A DNA stretch of 64,000 bases from Thalassococcus halodurans. GTDB lineage: Bacteria > Pseudomonadota > Alphaproteobacteria > Rhodobacterales > Rhodobacteraceae. The stretch lies in the NCBI RefSeq assembly GCF_900108225.1, contig NZ_FNUZ01000008.1, forward strand, positions 32,340-96,339. Direction: 5' to 3'. Positions 43,459 to 51,621 of this stretch are shown here, one piece after another (the stretch's first letter is position 1; each line of letters starts with the position of its first letter). The position numbers were made by a program, and so were the translations under genes. Below the pieces are notes generated by a model that was not told the origin of the DNA, searched no databases, and worked only from the letters and a program-made list of their open reading frames with translations.

Positions 43459-44763
43459 CTACCCGAACATTGAGTTGGGCAAGAACAGAGCAATGCCCGG
43501 AAAGGCGATGATCAGCAGAAGCGCGATGATCATGGCGATCAGGAAAGGCCAGATACCGCGGAACACGGTTGCCAGCGGCACATCGCCTGCAACGCCCCTG
43601 ACCACGAACACGTTCAGGCCTACAGGCGGGGTGATCATGCCCATTTCGATCACGATCACGGCAATCACGCCGAACCAGATCGGGTCAAACCCAAGTGCTG
43701 TGATGACAGGGAAAAACACAGGGATCGTGATCACCAGCATGGACAAGCCGTCCATGAACATGCCCAGCAGGACATAGGCCAGAATGATCACAGCCAGCGT
43801 TCCGTACATCCCCAGATCAAGCGCACCCAGACCTTCACCAAGCGTGGCGGGGATGCGCGTGATCGCGAAGAAGGGGTTCAACACATTCGCGCCAATCACG
43901 ATGGTATAAAGCATGGCCGAGGTCGACAGCGTGCTTCTGACCGCCTCTTTGAAATTGTCGAATGACAGGCGGCGGCGGACCAATGCCAGAACGATCACCA
44001 GTGCCGCGCCAATGCCCGAGGCCTCGACCGGAGTGAAGACACCGAGATAGATGCCGCCGATCGAAATCAGGATCACACCCAAAAGCGGTGCAGCCTCGGC
44101 CAGATGGGACAGTTTTTCGCGCATCGGAACGGGTGTGCCGCGCGGGCCAGCTTTGGGGTCGCGATAGGACACGATCCAGATCGCCGCCATAAACAGCGCG
44201 GTCAGTAACAGGCCCGGCACCACGCCCGCCATGAACAGGCGGCCGATGCTTTCTTCTGTCAGGATCGCATACAGGACAAAGCCGGTAGACGGCGGGATCA
44301 GAAAGCCCAGCGTTCCGCCAGCCGCAATGGACCCGGTCGACAGGCTGTTGGAATAACCAAGGCGCTTCATCTCGGGCAGGGCGACTTTGCCCAATGTCAC
44401 GGCCGTGGCCACGGACGATCCGGACACGGCGGCAAACACCGCACATCCGAGAACCGAGGCTGACGCCAAACCACCCCGAAACGCGCCGACCCAAGCAAAG
44501 GCCGCATCATAAAGCCCGCGCGAAAAGCCCGAGGCTGAGGCGATATTGCCCAGCAGAACAAACATCGGAACGACGATCAGGTTATAGTTTGCCACCGCCG
44601 AGTAGCTTTCGGTCAGCAGCACTCCGCCCGCGCTACGCAATCCTTCCAAAGCCCAGTAGCCGAAAAAGCCGACGGTCATCATCGCAAAGGCGACGGGCAT
44701 CCGAAGGCCCAAAAGTAGGAACAGGCAGGCAATGCCAATCAGACCAGCAAGGATCGGGTCCAT
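43459..44763 (-). CDS. dctM: TRAP transporter large permease
   Basis: 434 aa, about twelve hydrophobic segments. DctM motifs include GLRMPVAFAMMTVGFFGYW, PMFVLLGNIASASGFSRGLYDAAFAWVGAFRGGLASASVLGCAVFAAVSGSSVATAVTLGKVALPEM and GSIAAGGTLGFLIPPSTGFVLYAILTEESIGRLFMAGVVPGLLLT. It uses a sodium gradient for uptake with DctP and DctQ. Its start overlaps the dctQ stop (TAATG). Confidence 0.93.
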   Translation of the reverse strand: MDPILAGLIGIACLFLLLGLRMPVAFAMMTVGFFGYWALEGLRSAGGVLLTESYSAVANYNLIVVPMFVLLGNIASASGFSRGLYDAAFAWVGAFRGGLASASVLGCAVFAAVSGSSVATAVTLGKVALPEMKRLGYSNSLSTGSIAAGGTLGFLIPPSTGFVLYAILTEESIGRLFMAGVVPGLLLTALFMAAIWIVSYRDPKAGPRGTPVPMREKLSHLAEAAPLLGVILISIGGIYLGVFTPVEASGIGAALVIVLALVRRRLSFDNFKEAVRSTLSTSAMLYTIVIGANVLNPFFAITRIPATLGEGLGALDLGMYGTLAVIILAYVLLGMFMDGLSMLVITIPVFFPVITALGFDPIWFGVIAVIVIEMGMITPPVGLNVFVVRGVAGDVPLATVFRGIWPFLIAMIIALLLIIAFPGIALFLPNSMFG

Positions 44764-45260
44764 TATTCAGCCCCCCGCAAAACAATCGCAATCAGTTGGA
44801 AGGCAAACACCACTACGCACAGGCCAGCGCCCACGCTCAGGATCGCGTAGAACGGCCAGATCGGCATTTTCAGCATGTTGGTCGCATCACCCCATTCGGC
44901 AGCATCCAGCGCCTTCAGAAAGGCGCGGCGGCACAGAACGGCCAGCACGAAACCGGAAATCAGACGCGACGCGATATCGCCCAGAAAGCGGCCCCATTTG
45001 CCAAGGGCTTTCTCAAAGACATCGACGGCCACATGGCCTTCGGTAAAGGTACAGCCGGGTAGCGCGGCCATGACCAGCGCGACGGCGGTCAGCTGCACAA
45101 TCTCGTTCACGCCGAGCAAAGGCATGTTGAACAGATAGCGCATGACGACGCCGGCCATAACGACAGCAACGATAGCGATCAGGCAAATGCCACCGACGAC
45201 GTTCAGAACTTGCGTCGCAGCATTCAGGCGACGTGACCATGGCTCAAGGGGCATCTGCAT
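44763..45260 (-). CDS. dctQ: TRAP transporter small permease
   Basis: 165 aa with four membrane helices and the DctQ-type segment NMPLLGVNEIVQLTAVALVMAALPGCTFTEGHVAVDVFEKALGKWGR. It is the first gene of the transporter operon, separated by about 150 bases from the LysR-type gene read in the same direction. Confidence 0.9.
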   Translation of the reverse strand: MQMPLEPWSRRLNAATQVLNVVGGICLIAIVAVVMAGVVMRYLFNMPLLGVNEIVQLTAVALVMAALPGCTFTEGHVAVDVFEKALGKWGRFLGDIASRLISGFVLAVLCRRAFLKALDAAEWGDATNMLKMPIWPFYAILSVGAGLCVVVFAFQLIAIVLRGAE

Positions 45261-45406
45261 GTCAGATACCCTTGGCGAAACAGTTGGAAAATGCGGTCAT
45301 CGGGGCCCCCTTGCGCAGTTGATCGCCAAAGACGTGTTGGTCGGTGGCTATCGCGAAGGCAGGGGATCAGGCCAATTCAAACGGGCCTGCGTTTCATAAG
45401 TTCGGG

Positions 45407-46594
45407 CTATATGGACAGAGTTTTGGCTTCACTCTCGATAATGTCGATCAGCAGGGCTTGTGCCTTGGTTGGAACCCAATTTTCCCGATAAGTCAGGCCG
45501 ATAGGGCGGGCGGGCCAGTTGGCTGTGACGTCAAGTTCGCTCAAAAGTTGATGCGAAAGCTCGGCTTGCGCCTGCACCGAAGAAATACACCCGAGGTGAT
45601 CGCTTTCGGCCAGAAGCTCGCGCATCAGCAAAATAGACCCAGCCTCGATAATGCTTTCAGGCTGGCCAATCGGCGCAAAGAGCGCATCAAAGTGTTCGCG
45701 GGATGGCGTGCCGCGACGGGGAACGACCCATTTGCATTCTTGCAGGTCCTTGGCGGTCAAACCTGTTTTGCCCGCCAGCGGATGATCGCGTCGCGCCAGC
45801 ACCGACAGATGATCGTCAAACAGTTTGACCTGAGTGATGTCGCCGATGGGGGCAGGTTGGCGAAGCGCCCCGATGATCAGGTCAACCTCGCCCCGTCTGA
45901 GATTTCGGAGCAATTCGTCATACCGTCCGTCAATCACCATCACCGGATAGCGCGGCCGTTGTTCACGGAACCGCGCCAAAGCGCGTGGCAAAAGAACCGA
46001 CCGCGACAGCGGCAGGCTACCGACCACAATCTGCCCCGTTTCGCCACCGTCCAGTTCGGACAGGTCACTGTCAGCCTGATCAAGTTCGGCAAAGGCCAGC
46101 ATCACCGCCTGCACCAGCGCGCGGGTCTGGCGCGTGGGCAAAAGGCCAAAGGCCGTGCGTTCAAACAGGCTTTGCCCGGCTTCTTGTTCAAGCTGCGAAA
46201 TGGCGCGGTGCACGGTTGGCTGGGCCAGACCCAAACGGCGGGCAGCAAGGGTAAAGTTCTCGGCCTCATGCACCGCGACCAGCGATTGAAGCTGTGCCCA
46301 TGTCGCCGTCAGCATCAGGCGCGGCGCGACATCGGTCAGCGCGGGGTCAAGCCGATCAAACGCGCGGCGCAGACGACGGGCCAGCACCTCGCATCGCGGG
46401 GTGGGGAAAATGCCCTGACGGGTGCGGTCAAACAAACGCCCGCCGGTTTCACGTTCCAGCTTCCCAATGGCTTGGGTGACGGCTGGTTGCGAAACATTCA
46501 GGATCGACGCGGAATGGGTCAGCGAACCTGTTTCCGCGACCGATAACAATAGCCTAAGATGTCTGAGATTGCGCGACAAACCGTGGGATTCCAT
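45407..46594 (-). CDS. LysR-type regulator with two tandem helix-turn-helix domains
   Basis: 395 aa, roughly 95 longer than the usual LysR protein. The first winged helix is at about 7-70 (HLRLLLSVAETGSLTHSASILNVSQPAVTQAIGKLERETGGRLFDRT), the second at about 98-165 (QLQSLVAVHEAENFTLAARRLGLAQPTVHRAISQLEQEAGQSLFERT). The effector domain begins near 175 (GQIVVGSLPLSRSVLLPRALARFRE). Both DNA-binding units look intact. It lies between the TRAP genes and the divergent extradiol dioxygenase, so control of the aromatic genes is likely. Confidence 0.9.
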   Translation of the reverse strand: MESHGLSRNLRHLRLLLSVAETGSLTHSASILNVSQPAVTQAIGKLERETGGRLFDRTRQGIFPTPRCEVLARRLRRAFDRLDPALTDVAPRLMLTATWAQLQSLVAVHEAENFTLAARRLGLAQPTVHRAISQLEQEAGQSLFERTAFGLLPTRQTRALVQAVMLAFAELDQADSDLSELDGGETGQIVVGSLPLSRSVLLPRALARFREQRPRYPVMVIDGRYDELLRNLRRGEVDLIIGALRQPAPIGDITQVKLFDDHLSVLARRDHPLAGKTGLTAKDLQECKWVVPRRGTPSREHFDALFAPIGQPESIIEAGSILLMRELLAESDHLGCISSVQAQAELSHQLLSELDVTANWPARPIGLTYRENWVPTKAQALLIDIIESEAKTLSI

Positions 46595-46701
46595 GTGCGA
46601 TTTCCGCGGACCATAGCGTCAACTTATGACGAAGAACAGCGATTAGAATTGGCCTTTGCGCCCAAGCGTGCCAAGACCGCCCCGACAAACGGAGGATCCT
46701 C

Positions 46702-47661
46702 ATGGCTGAACCGACAAACCCGAGCTTTGACATCGCCCATCTTGGCCACGTCGAAATGCTGACCGATAAATTTGACGAAAGCCTTGATTTCTTTACTCGG
46801 GTCTTCGGCCTGAAGCTGTCGGCGCTGGACGAAAACAGCGCCTATCTGCGGGCTTGGGAAGATTACGAGTTCTGTTCCCTGAAGCTGACCAAGGCAGAAA
46901 CAACAGGCGTCGGCCACATCGGATATCGCGCCGCATCGCCCGAGGCGTTGGAGCGCCGCGTCGCTGCCATTACAGCCTCTGACTATAAGGTGCACGGTTG
47001 GGTCGATGGCGACCTAAGCCATGGTCGCGCCTTCCGGTTCGAAGATCCCTTCGGCCATCTGTTCGAAATTTACTACGACACCAATCGCGCCCCTGCGGAT
47101 GATCCCTCGGCGCTGAAAAACATGGCGTCGAAGTTCCACGCGCAGGGCGCTTGCCCGCGTCGGATTGATCACCTGAACCTGCTCAGCGACGACGTGTCCG
47201 AATTCCGCCGCTTTATGGAGACCTGTCTGGGCAGCCGCGTGACCGAATACATCCAGCTGGACAATGGCCGGCTTGGCGGCTGCTGGTTCACAGTAAACAA
47301 CAAAACCTATGATCTGGCCTGCACCGAAGAACATGGCGGCGGTCTGGGGCGTTTGCACCATGTGACCTACGCCACCGATCAGCGCGAAGACATCCTGCGC
47401 GCGGCGGATGTGTTTCTGGAAAACGGCGTCCACATCGAAACCGGCCCGCACAAGCATGCCATTCAAGGCACGTTCTTCCTTTATGTTTGGGAACCGGCGG
47501 GCAACCGTGTGGAACTGGCCAACGCAGGCGCGCGCCTGATCCTTGCGCCGGACTGGGAGCCGGTCAAATGGACCGAGACGGATCGCAAGAAAGGGCAGGC
47601 GTGGGGATTGAAGACCATCGAAAGCTTCCACACCCACGGAACTCCACCGGTGAAAAGATAA
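46702..47661 (+). CDS. Type I extradiol ring-cleavage dioxygenase (VOC family)
   Basis: 319 aa with two glyoxalase-type halves (about 10-130 and 150-290). The metal ligands expected for catechol 2,3-dioxygenases are present: H157 in RIDHLNLL, H220 in RLHHVTYAT and E271 in GNRVELAN. The segment GPHKHAIQGTFFLYVWEPAGNRVEL matches the conserved His/Tyr second-shell residues. It would open a dihydroxylated ring next to the diol using Fe(II). Close to galBCD it may supply the ring-fission step, although known gallate and protocatechuate 4,5-dioxygenases belong to an unrelated family. The substrate is unknown. Ribosome site GGAGGA. Confidence 0.88.
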   Translation: MAEPTNPSFDIAHLGHVEMLTDKFDESLDFFTRVFGLKLSALDENSAYLRAWEDYEFCSLKLTKAETTGVGHIGYRAASPEALERRVAAITASDYKVHGWVDGDLSHGRAFRFEDPFGHLFEIYYDTNRAPADDPSALKNMASKFHAQGACPRRIDHLNLLSDDVSEFRRFMETCLGSRVTEYIQLDNGRLGGCWFTVNNKTYDLACTEEHGGGLGRLHHVTYATDQREDILRAADVFLENGVHIETGPHKHAIQGTFFLYVWEPAGNRVELANAGARLILAPDWEPVKWTETDRKKGQAWGLKTIESFHTHGTPPVKR

Positions 47662-47667
47662 AGCGAA

Positions 47668-47695
47668 AGGCCTGACAATTTGTCAGGCCTTTTTT
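47668..47695 (+). terminator. Rho-independent terminator of the dioxygenase gene
   Basis: Stem AGGCCTGACA / TGTCAGGCCT with a three-base loop (47668-47690), followed by TTTTTT. It begins seven bases after the stop codon. The inverted arms also place it directly after the end of the convergent TetR gene. Confidence 0.93.
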
Positions 47696-47698
47696 GCT

Positions 47699-48280
47699 TC
47701 ATCCCAAAAGCGCTTTATGCGCCAGCGTCTGGATTGTGGCTTCATAATCCGCCTGCAACCAGCCGCAGTCCCGCACCAACCGTTCCCAGTTTTCGACCGA
47801 CAGGATCATCCACAACAGATCGGTGGCTGTGTCTTCTGTCAGATGGGGCAGCAGTAACCCGTCATCTTTGATCGCCCTGACCGCCGCCGCGCAGCCATGG
47901 CGCATGGCCTGCATCCGGTCATTCCACGCCGCCGCAGCCTCGGCATCGGTGGCCTGCATTGCCCGCAGGGCAACGGACGTTCCGTGGATTTCCGGAATAT
48001 ACCCGACCCACGCCCGAATGAACGCGCTTAACCGGTCCTTGCCGGTCTTTGCCGCGCGGCTTTCGGCCAGCCGCCCGTCAATGTCTTTGACAGAATCAAT
48101 GTGCCGGGTCGTGGCGATCAGCAGGTCGGCGCGGTTCGGATAATGCAGGTACAACGCCTGCCGGCTGATCCCGACCGCTTTGGCGATATCAGACATGCGG
48201 ACATTTTTATTTCCCGATTCCAACAGCTTCCACGTCGTATCGAGAATGCGGGTTTTTGTATCGGCTTGGGCACTTGACAT
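47699..48280 (-). CDS. TetR-family transcriptional regulator
   Basis: 193 aa. The N-terminal helix-turn-helix (about 8-55) is TKTRILDTTWKLLESGNKNVRMSDIAKAVGISRQALYLHYPNRADLL. The C-terminal ligand domain is helical and not specific. It diverges from the NAD(P)-binding protein at 48367; two copies of an inverted repeat sit between them, so it probably represses both genes. Confidence 0.9.
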   Translation of the reverse strand: MSSAQADTKTRILDTTWKLLESGNKNVRMSDIAKAVGISRQALYLHYPNRADLLIATTRHIDSVKDIDGRLAESRAAKTGKDRLSAFIRAWVGYIPEIHGTSVALRAMQATDAEAAAAWNDRMQAMRHGCAAAVRAIKDDGLLLPHLTEDTATDLLWMILSVENWERLVRDCGWLQADYEATIQTLAHKALLG

Positions 48281-48299
48281 GGCGTCAAGGTACTTCCTA

Positions 48300-48330
48300 T
48301 TTACACCATGTCAACTTTACATCGTGTCAA
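48300..48330. promoter_or_regulatory. Two TetR-type operators in the divergent promoter
   Basis: TTTACACCATGTCAA (48300-48314) and TTTACATCGTGTCAA (48316-48330) are 15-bp inverted repeats of the form TTNACA-N3-TGTNAA, spaced 16 bp centre to centre. TTGACA hexamers on the minus strand are embedded in them, so occupancy would cover the tetR promoter. Confidence 0.75.
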
Positions 48331-48366
48331 GCGGCTCGCGAGGCACGCATTTCAAGGAGAATTGTC

Positions 48367-48996
48367 ATGAAAGTTATCGTATTCGGCGCCACAGGAACGG
48401 TTGGTCGTCTTGCTGTGCAGGACCTTTTGAAAGCGGGCCACGAGGTCAGCGCCTTTGCCCGTTCGCCGCAGAAATTGGATTTCGCGGACCCCAAGCTGCG
48501 CCTGATCGCGGGCGATGCGTTTAAGGCTGATGAAGTGGCCAAGGCGGTTGAAGGTCATGATGCCGTTGTCGTGGCACTTGGCGCGGGCATGTCCCGCAGC
48601 AGCATGATCCGGTCCAAGGGCACATTGAACGTGATCAACGCGATGCAACAACAGGGCGTGCGTCGACTGGTCATCCAGTCCACGCTCGGGGCGCATGAAA
48701 GCTGGTCGAACCTGAACTTCTTCTGGAAACGGATCATGTTCGGCGCGTTGCTGAAGCCTGTGTTCAAGGATCACGAGCTTCAGGAATCTCTGGTACGCGC
48801 CAGCGGGCTGGATTGGACAATTGTGCGCCCCGGCGCCTTTACGGATGGTCCGGCAAAGGGCGGCTATAAGGAAAACTTCCCGCCGAGCGAACGGAACCTG
48901 TCGCTGAAAATCTCCCGCGCCGATATCGCGCGGTTCCTGACGAAACAGGTTGCCGACCTGACCTATCTGGGCCGCGCGGTGGCGATTTCGAATTGA
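48367..48996 (+). CDS. NAD(P)-binding (NmrA/SDR-like) protein
   Basis: 209 aa from the ATG at 48367 with AAGGAG upstream. The Rossmann motif is KVIVFGATGTVGRLAVQDLLKAGHEVSAFAR. Later segments (VKGTLNVINAMQQQGVRRLVIQSTLG, GLDWTIVRPGAFTDGP) match NAD(P)H-binding proteins of the atypical SDR group that act as reductases, epimerases or redox sensors. It is controlled with the divergent TetR gene. The substrate is unknown. Confidence 0.85.
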   Translation: MKVIVFGATGTVGRLAVQDLLKAGHEVSAFARSPQKLDFADPKLRLIAGDAFKADEVAKAVEGHDAVVVALGAGMSRSSMIRSKGTLNVINAMQQQGVRRLVIQSTLGAHESWSNLNFFWKRIMFGALLKPVFKDHELQESLVRASGLDWTIVRPGAFTDGPAKGGYKENFPPSERNLSLKISRADIARFLTKQVADLTYLGRAVAISN

Positions 48997-49107
48997 TTGA
49001 AGTTAGTTATCGAATGGCTGTGGCGGGACTTTGTTTCCGCCACGGCTAGCGCTAACATGAAATGAGGGGTAGAAGACGCGCGGAGTATTAATTTGGGAGG
49101 TGAAGAA

Positions 49108-50559
49108 ATGTCGTTTCTCGGTATCGACCTTGGAACATCGGGCCTGCGTGCCTTGCTGGTGGACGGCGACGGCGCGCCCATCGGATCGACAGAACGCCAC
49201 TATAGCGTCAGTCACCCCCACACCGGTTGGTCCGAACAGGACCCCGCCGAATGGGTCGCCGCCCTGAACGGCGCGGTCGAGGAATTGCGCGACACCTATC
49301 CTGCCTTTGCCGATCTGAAGGGCATCGGCGTTGCGGGCCATATGCATGGCGCGACATTGCTCGATGAAAACGGCGACGTTCTTCGCCCATGCATTCTGTG
49401 GAATGACACACGGTCGCACGTCGAGGCCGCCGCTCTGGATGGCACGCCCAATGTGCGTGATCTGTCCGGCAACATCGTTTTCCCGGGTTTCACAGCGCCG
49501 AAACTGGAATGGGTCCGCAAACACGAACCCGAGGTTTTTGCCAAAACCGCCAAGGTACTGCTGCCCGCCGCCTACCTGAACTACGTTCTGACGGGCGATT
49601 ACGTGGCCGACATGTCCGACAGCGCGGGTACATCCTGGCTGGATGTAGGCCAGCGTGACTGGTCCGAAGAACTGCTGAGCGCAGGCCACATGCGCGCCGA
49701 TCAGATGCCGCGTTTGGTCGAGGGGTCGGAAAAGGCAGGCGAGCTGCGTGCTGATCTGGCGGAAAAGTGGGGCCTGTCCGGTCCGGTCGTTGTGGCCGGT
49801 GGGGCAGGGGACAACGCCGCCGCCGCCTGTGGGATTGGTGCGCTTAGCGAAGGGCAGGGGTTCGTATCGCTCGGCACCTCCGGCGTATTGTTGGCTGCGC
49901 GCGATGGCTACAGCCCTGCGCCGGAAACGGCGGTGCACACATTCTGCCATGCCGTTCCGGGCCGTTGGTACCAGATGGGTGTGCAGCTTTCTGCGACGGA
50001 TAGCCTGAACTGGTATTCGCGCATCGCTGGCAAGAAACCCGCCGAACTGACCGCTGCACTGGGCGACACATTGGTCGCGCCGGGTGCTGTCCGGTTCCTT
50101 CCCTATCTGTCGGGTGAACGCACGCCGCACAATGACGCCGAAATCCGTGGCAGCTTTACCGGCCTCTCTGCCGGTTCCACGCAAGAAGACCTCACCCGTG
50201 CGGTGATTGAAGGCGTGTCATTTGGCCTGTGCGACAGCTTTGAAGCCCTGCGGGCTACAGGGGCCAAACTGGACAAGTTGATCGCCATCGGCGGCGGCAG
50301 TGCGTCGCGCTATTGGCTGAAGCTGATCGCAACTGTTCTGAACGTCCCGCTGCAATTGCCTGCATCGGGGGAATTCGGCGCGGCCTTGGGTGCTGCGCGG
50401 TTGTCGATGATTGCTGCGACTGGACAATCACCGGAAAGCGTGATTTTCCAGCCGGACATCCAAGACGAAATTCAGCCAGAGACCGATTTGGTAGATGCTT
50501 TTGACAAAGCCTATCAGTCGTTCAAGGCAGCATATGCCGGAATCAAAGCCGTTCAGTAA
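49108..50559 (+). CDS. xylB: Xylulokinase
   Basis: 483 aa from the ATG at 49108 with GGAGGTG five bases upstream. FGGY kinase family: the N-terminal phosphate-binding segment LGIDLGTSGLRALLVD, GHMHGATLLDENGDVLRPCILWNDTRS with the sugar-contacting MHG and Asp, GAGDNAAAACGIGALSEGQGFVSLGTSGVL and AIGGGSASRYWLKLIATVLNVPL. It phosphorylates D-xylulose. It forms an operon with transaldolase, 39 bases downstream; no xylose isomerase is present in the window. Confidence 0.92.
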   Translation: MSFLGIDLGTSGLRALLVDGDGAPIGSTERHYSVSHPHTGWSEQDPAEWVAALNGAVEELRDTYPAFADLKGIGVAGHMHGATLLDENGDVLRPCILWNDTRSHVEAAALDGTPNVRDLSGNIVFPGFTAPKLEWVRKHEPEVFAKTAKVLLPAAYLNYVLTGDYVADMSDSAGTSWLDVGQRDWSEELLSAGHMRADQMPRLVEGSEKAGELRADLAEKWGLSGPVVVAGGAGDNAAAACGIGALSEGQGFVSLGTSGVLLAARDGYSPAPETAVHTFCHAVPGRWYQMGVQLSATDSLNWYSRIAGKKPAELTAALGDTLVAPGAVRFLPYLSGERTPHNDAEIRGSFTGLSAGSTQEDLTRAVIEGVSFGLCDSFEALRATGAKLDKLIAIGGGSASRYWLKLIATVLNVPLQLPASGEFGAALGAARLSMIAATGQSPESVIFQPDIQDEIQPETDLVDAFDKAYQSFKAAYAGIKAVQ

Positions 50560-50598
50560 GTCGATGTGCTGAACGAAAGATCAGGAAAGGAAAAGATC

Positions 50599-51546
50599 GT
50601 GGCCAACGCGCTTGATCAACTGCGAGAAATGACCGTCGTCGTTGCTGACACCGGAAACCTTGAAGCTGTCAAAAAATATCAGCCCGTAGACTGCACAACG
50701 AACCCGTCGCTGGTTCTGGCGGCCCTGTCCGACGATGCGTCGAAAGAGCTGGTTCAGGCTGAGGTTGAAAAAGGCCGCGCTGCTGGCAAAACGGCCGAGC
50801 AGATCACAGACACGCTGACCGTCGCCATCGGTGCCGAGCTGTCCAAGCTGGTTCCCGGCCGTGTTTCGACAGAAGTTGACGCCTGCCTGTCCTTTGACAC
50901 AGACGCGTCGGTGAAACGCGCGCGCGACATCATCGCCGATTACGAAAGCCGTGGCATCAGCAAGGATCGCATCCTGATCAAACTGGCCTCGACGTGGGAA
51001 GGTATCCGCGCAGCCGAGATCCTTCAGAAGGAAGGCATCGACTGTAACTTGACGCTGCTGTTTTCCATGGCGCAGGCGGTGGCCTGTGCAGACGCGGGCG
51101 CATTCCTGATTTCGCCCTTCGTTGGCCGTATCACCGACTGGTACAAAAAGGCCGAAGGCGTTGACGGTTACGAGCCCAACGAAGACCCCGGCGTTCTGTC
51201 GGTGCGTCGCATCTATTCCTACTACAAGTCGAACAACATCGACACTGTCGTCATGGGCGCCAGCTTCCGTTCCGTCGGTCAGATCAAGGCGCTGGCAGGC
51301 TGTGACAACCTGACAATCGGTCCGAAGTTCCTGGACGAGCTGGAAAACGACAACAGCACTCTGGAACGCGCGCTGTCCCCCGACACGGTCGAGGCGATGC
51401 CTGCCGTCAAAATGGACGAGGCGACCTTCCGTTGGGAAATGAACGAAGACCAGATGGCAAGCGAAAAGCTGGCTGAGGGCATCCGCCTGTTCAATGCGGA
51501 CCATCAGAAGCTGATCAAGATCATCGGCGATCTGGCATCTGCCTAA
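50599..51546 (+). CDS. tal: Transaldolase (TalB type)
   Basis: 315 aa from a GTG at 50599 with AGGAAAGGA upstream. Family motifs: VVADTGNLEAVKKYQPVDCTTNPSLVLAAL, the Schiff-base Lys in RILIKLASTWEGIRAAEILQKEGIDCNLTLLFSMAQAVACADAGAFLISPFVGRI, and NIDTVVMGASFRSVGQIKALAGCDNLTIGPKFLDEL. The length matches TalB (about 317). It transfers a dihydroxyacetone unit between sugar phosphates in the pentose phosphate pathway and here probably processes xylulose-5-phosphate. Confidence 0.95.
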   Translation: MANALDQLREMTVVVADTGNLEAVKKYQPVDCTTNPSLVLAALSDDASKELVQAEVEKGRAAGKTAEQITDTLTVAIGAELSKLVPGRVSTEVDACLSFDTDASVKRARDIIADYESRGISKDRILIKLASTWEGIRAAEILQKEGIDCNLTLLFSMAQAVACADAGAFLISPFVGRITDWYKKAEGVDGYEPNEDPGVLSVRRIYSYYKSNNIDTVVMGASFRSVGQIKALAGCDNLTIGPKFLDELENDNSTLERALSPDTVEAMPAVKMDEATFRWEMNEDQMASEKLAEGIRLFNADHQKLIKIIGDLASA

Positions 51547-51550
51547 ATAC

Positions 51551-51590
51551 AAAAGGCCCGCACGCGATCAGGCGTGCGGGCCTTTTCTTT
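51551..51590 (+). terminator. Rho-independent terminator after tal
   Basis: Stem AAGGCCCGCACGC / GCGTGCGGGCCTT with a short loop, followed by TTTTCTTT. It separates tal from the convergent hybrid kinase gene and probably acts in both directions. Confidence 0.92.
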
Positions 51591-51621
51591 ATAAATGTTG
51601 ATGTGGCCGACGTTTGCGTGA

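Noticed and set aside
45344..46546. 400-residue plus-strand frame opposite the LysR-type gene
   Set aside because: It is the antisense of a gene with two clear helix-turn-helix domains, and the translation has no family features.
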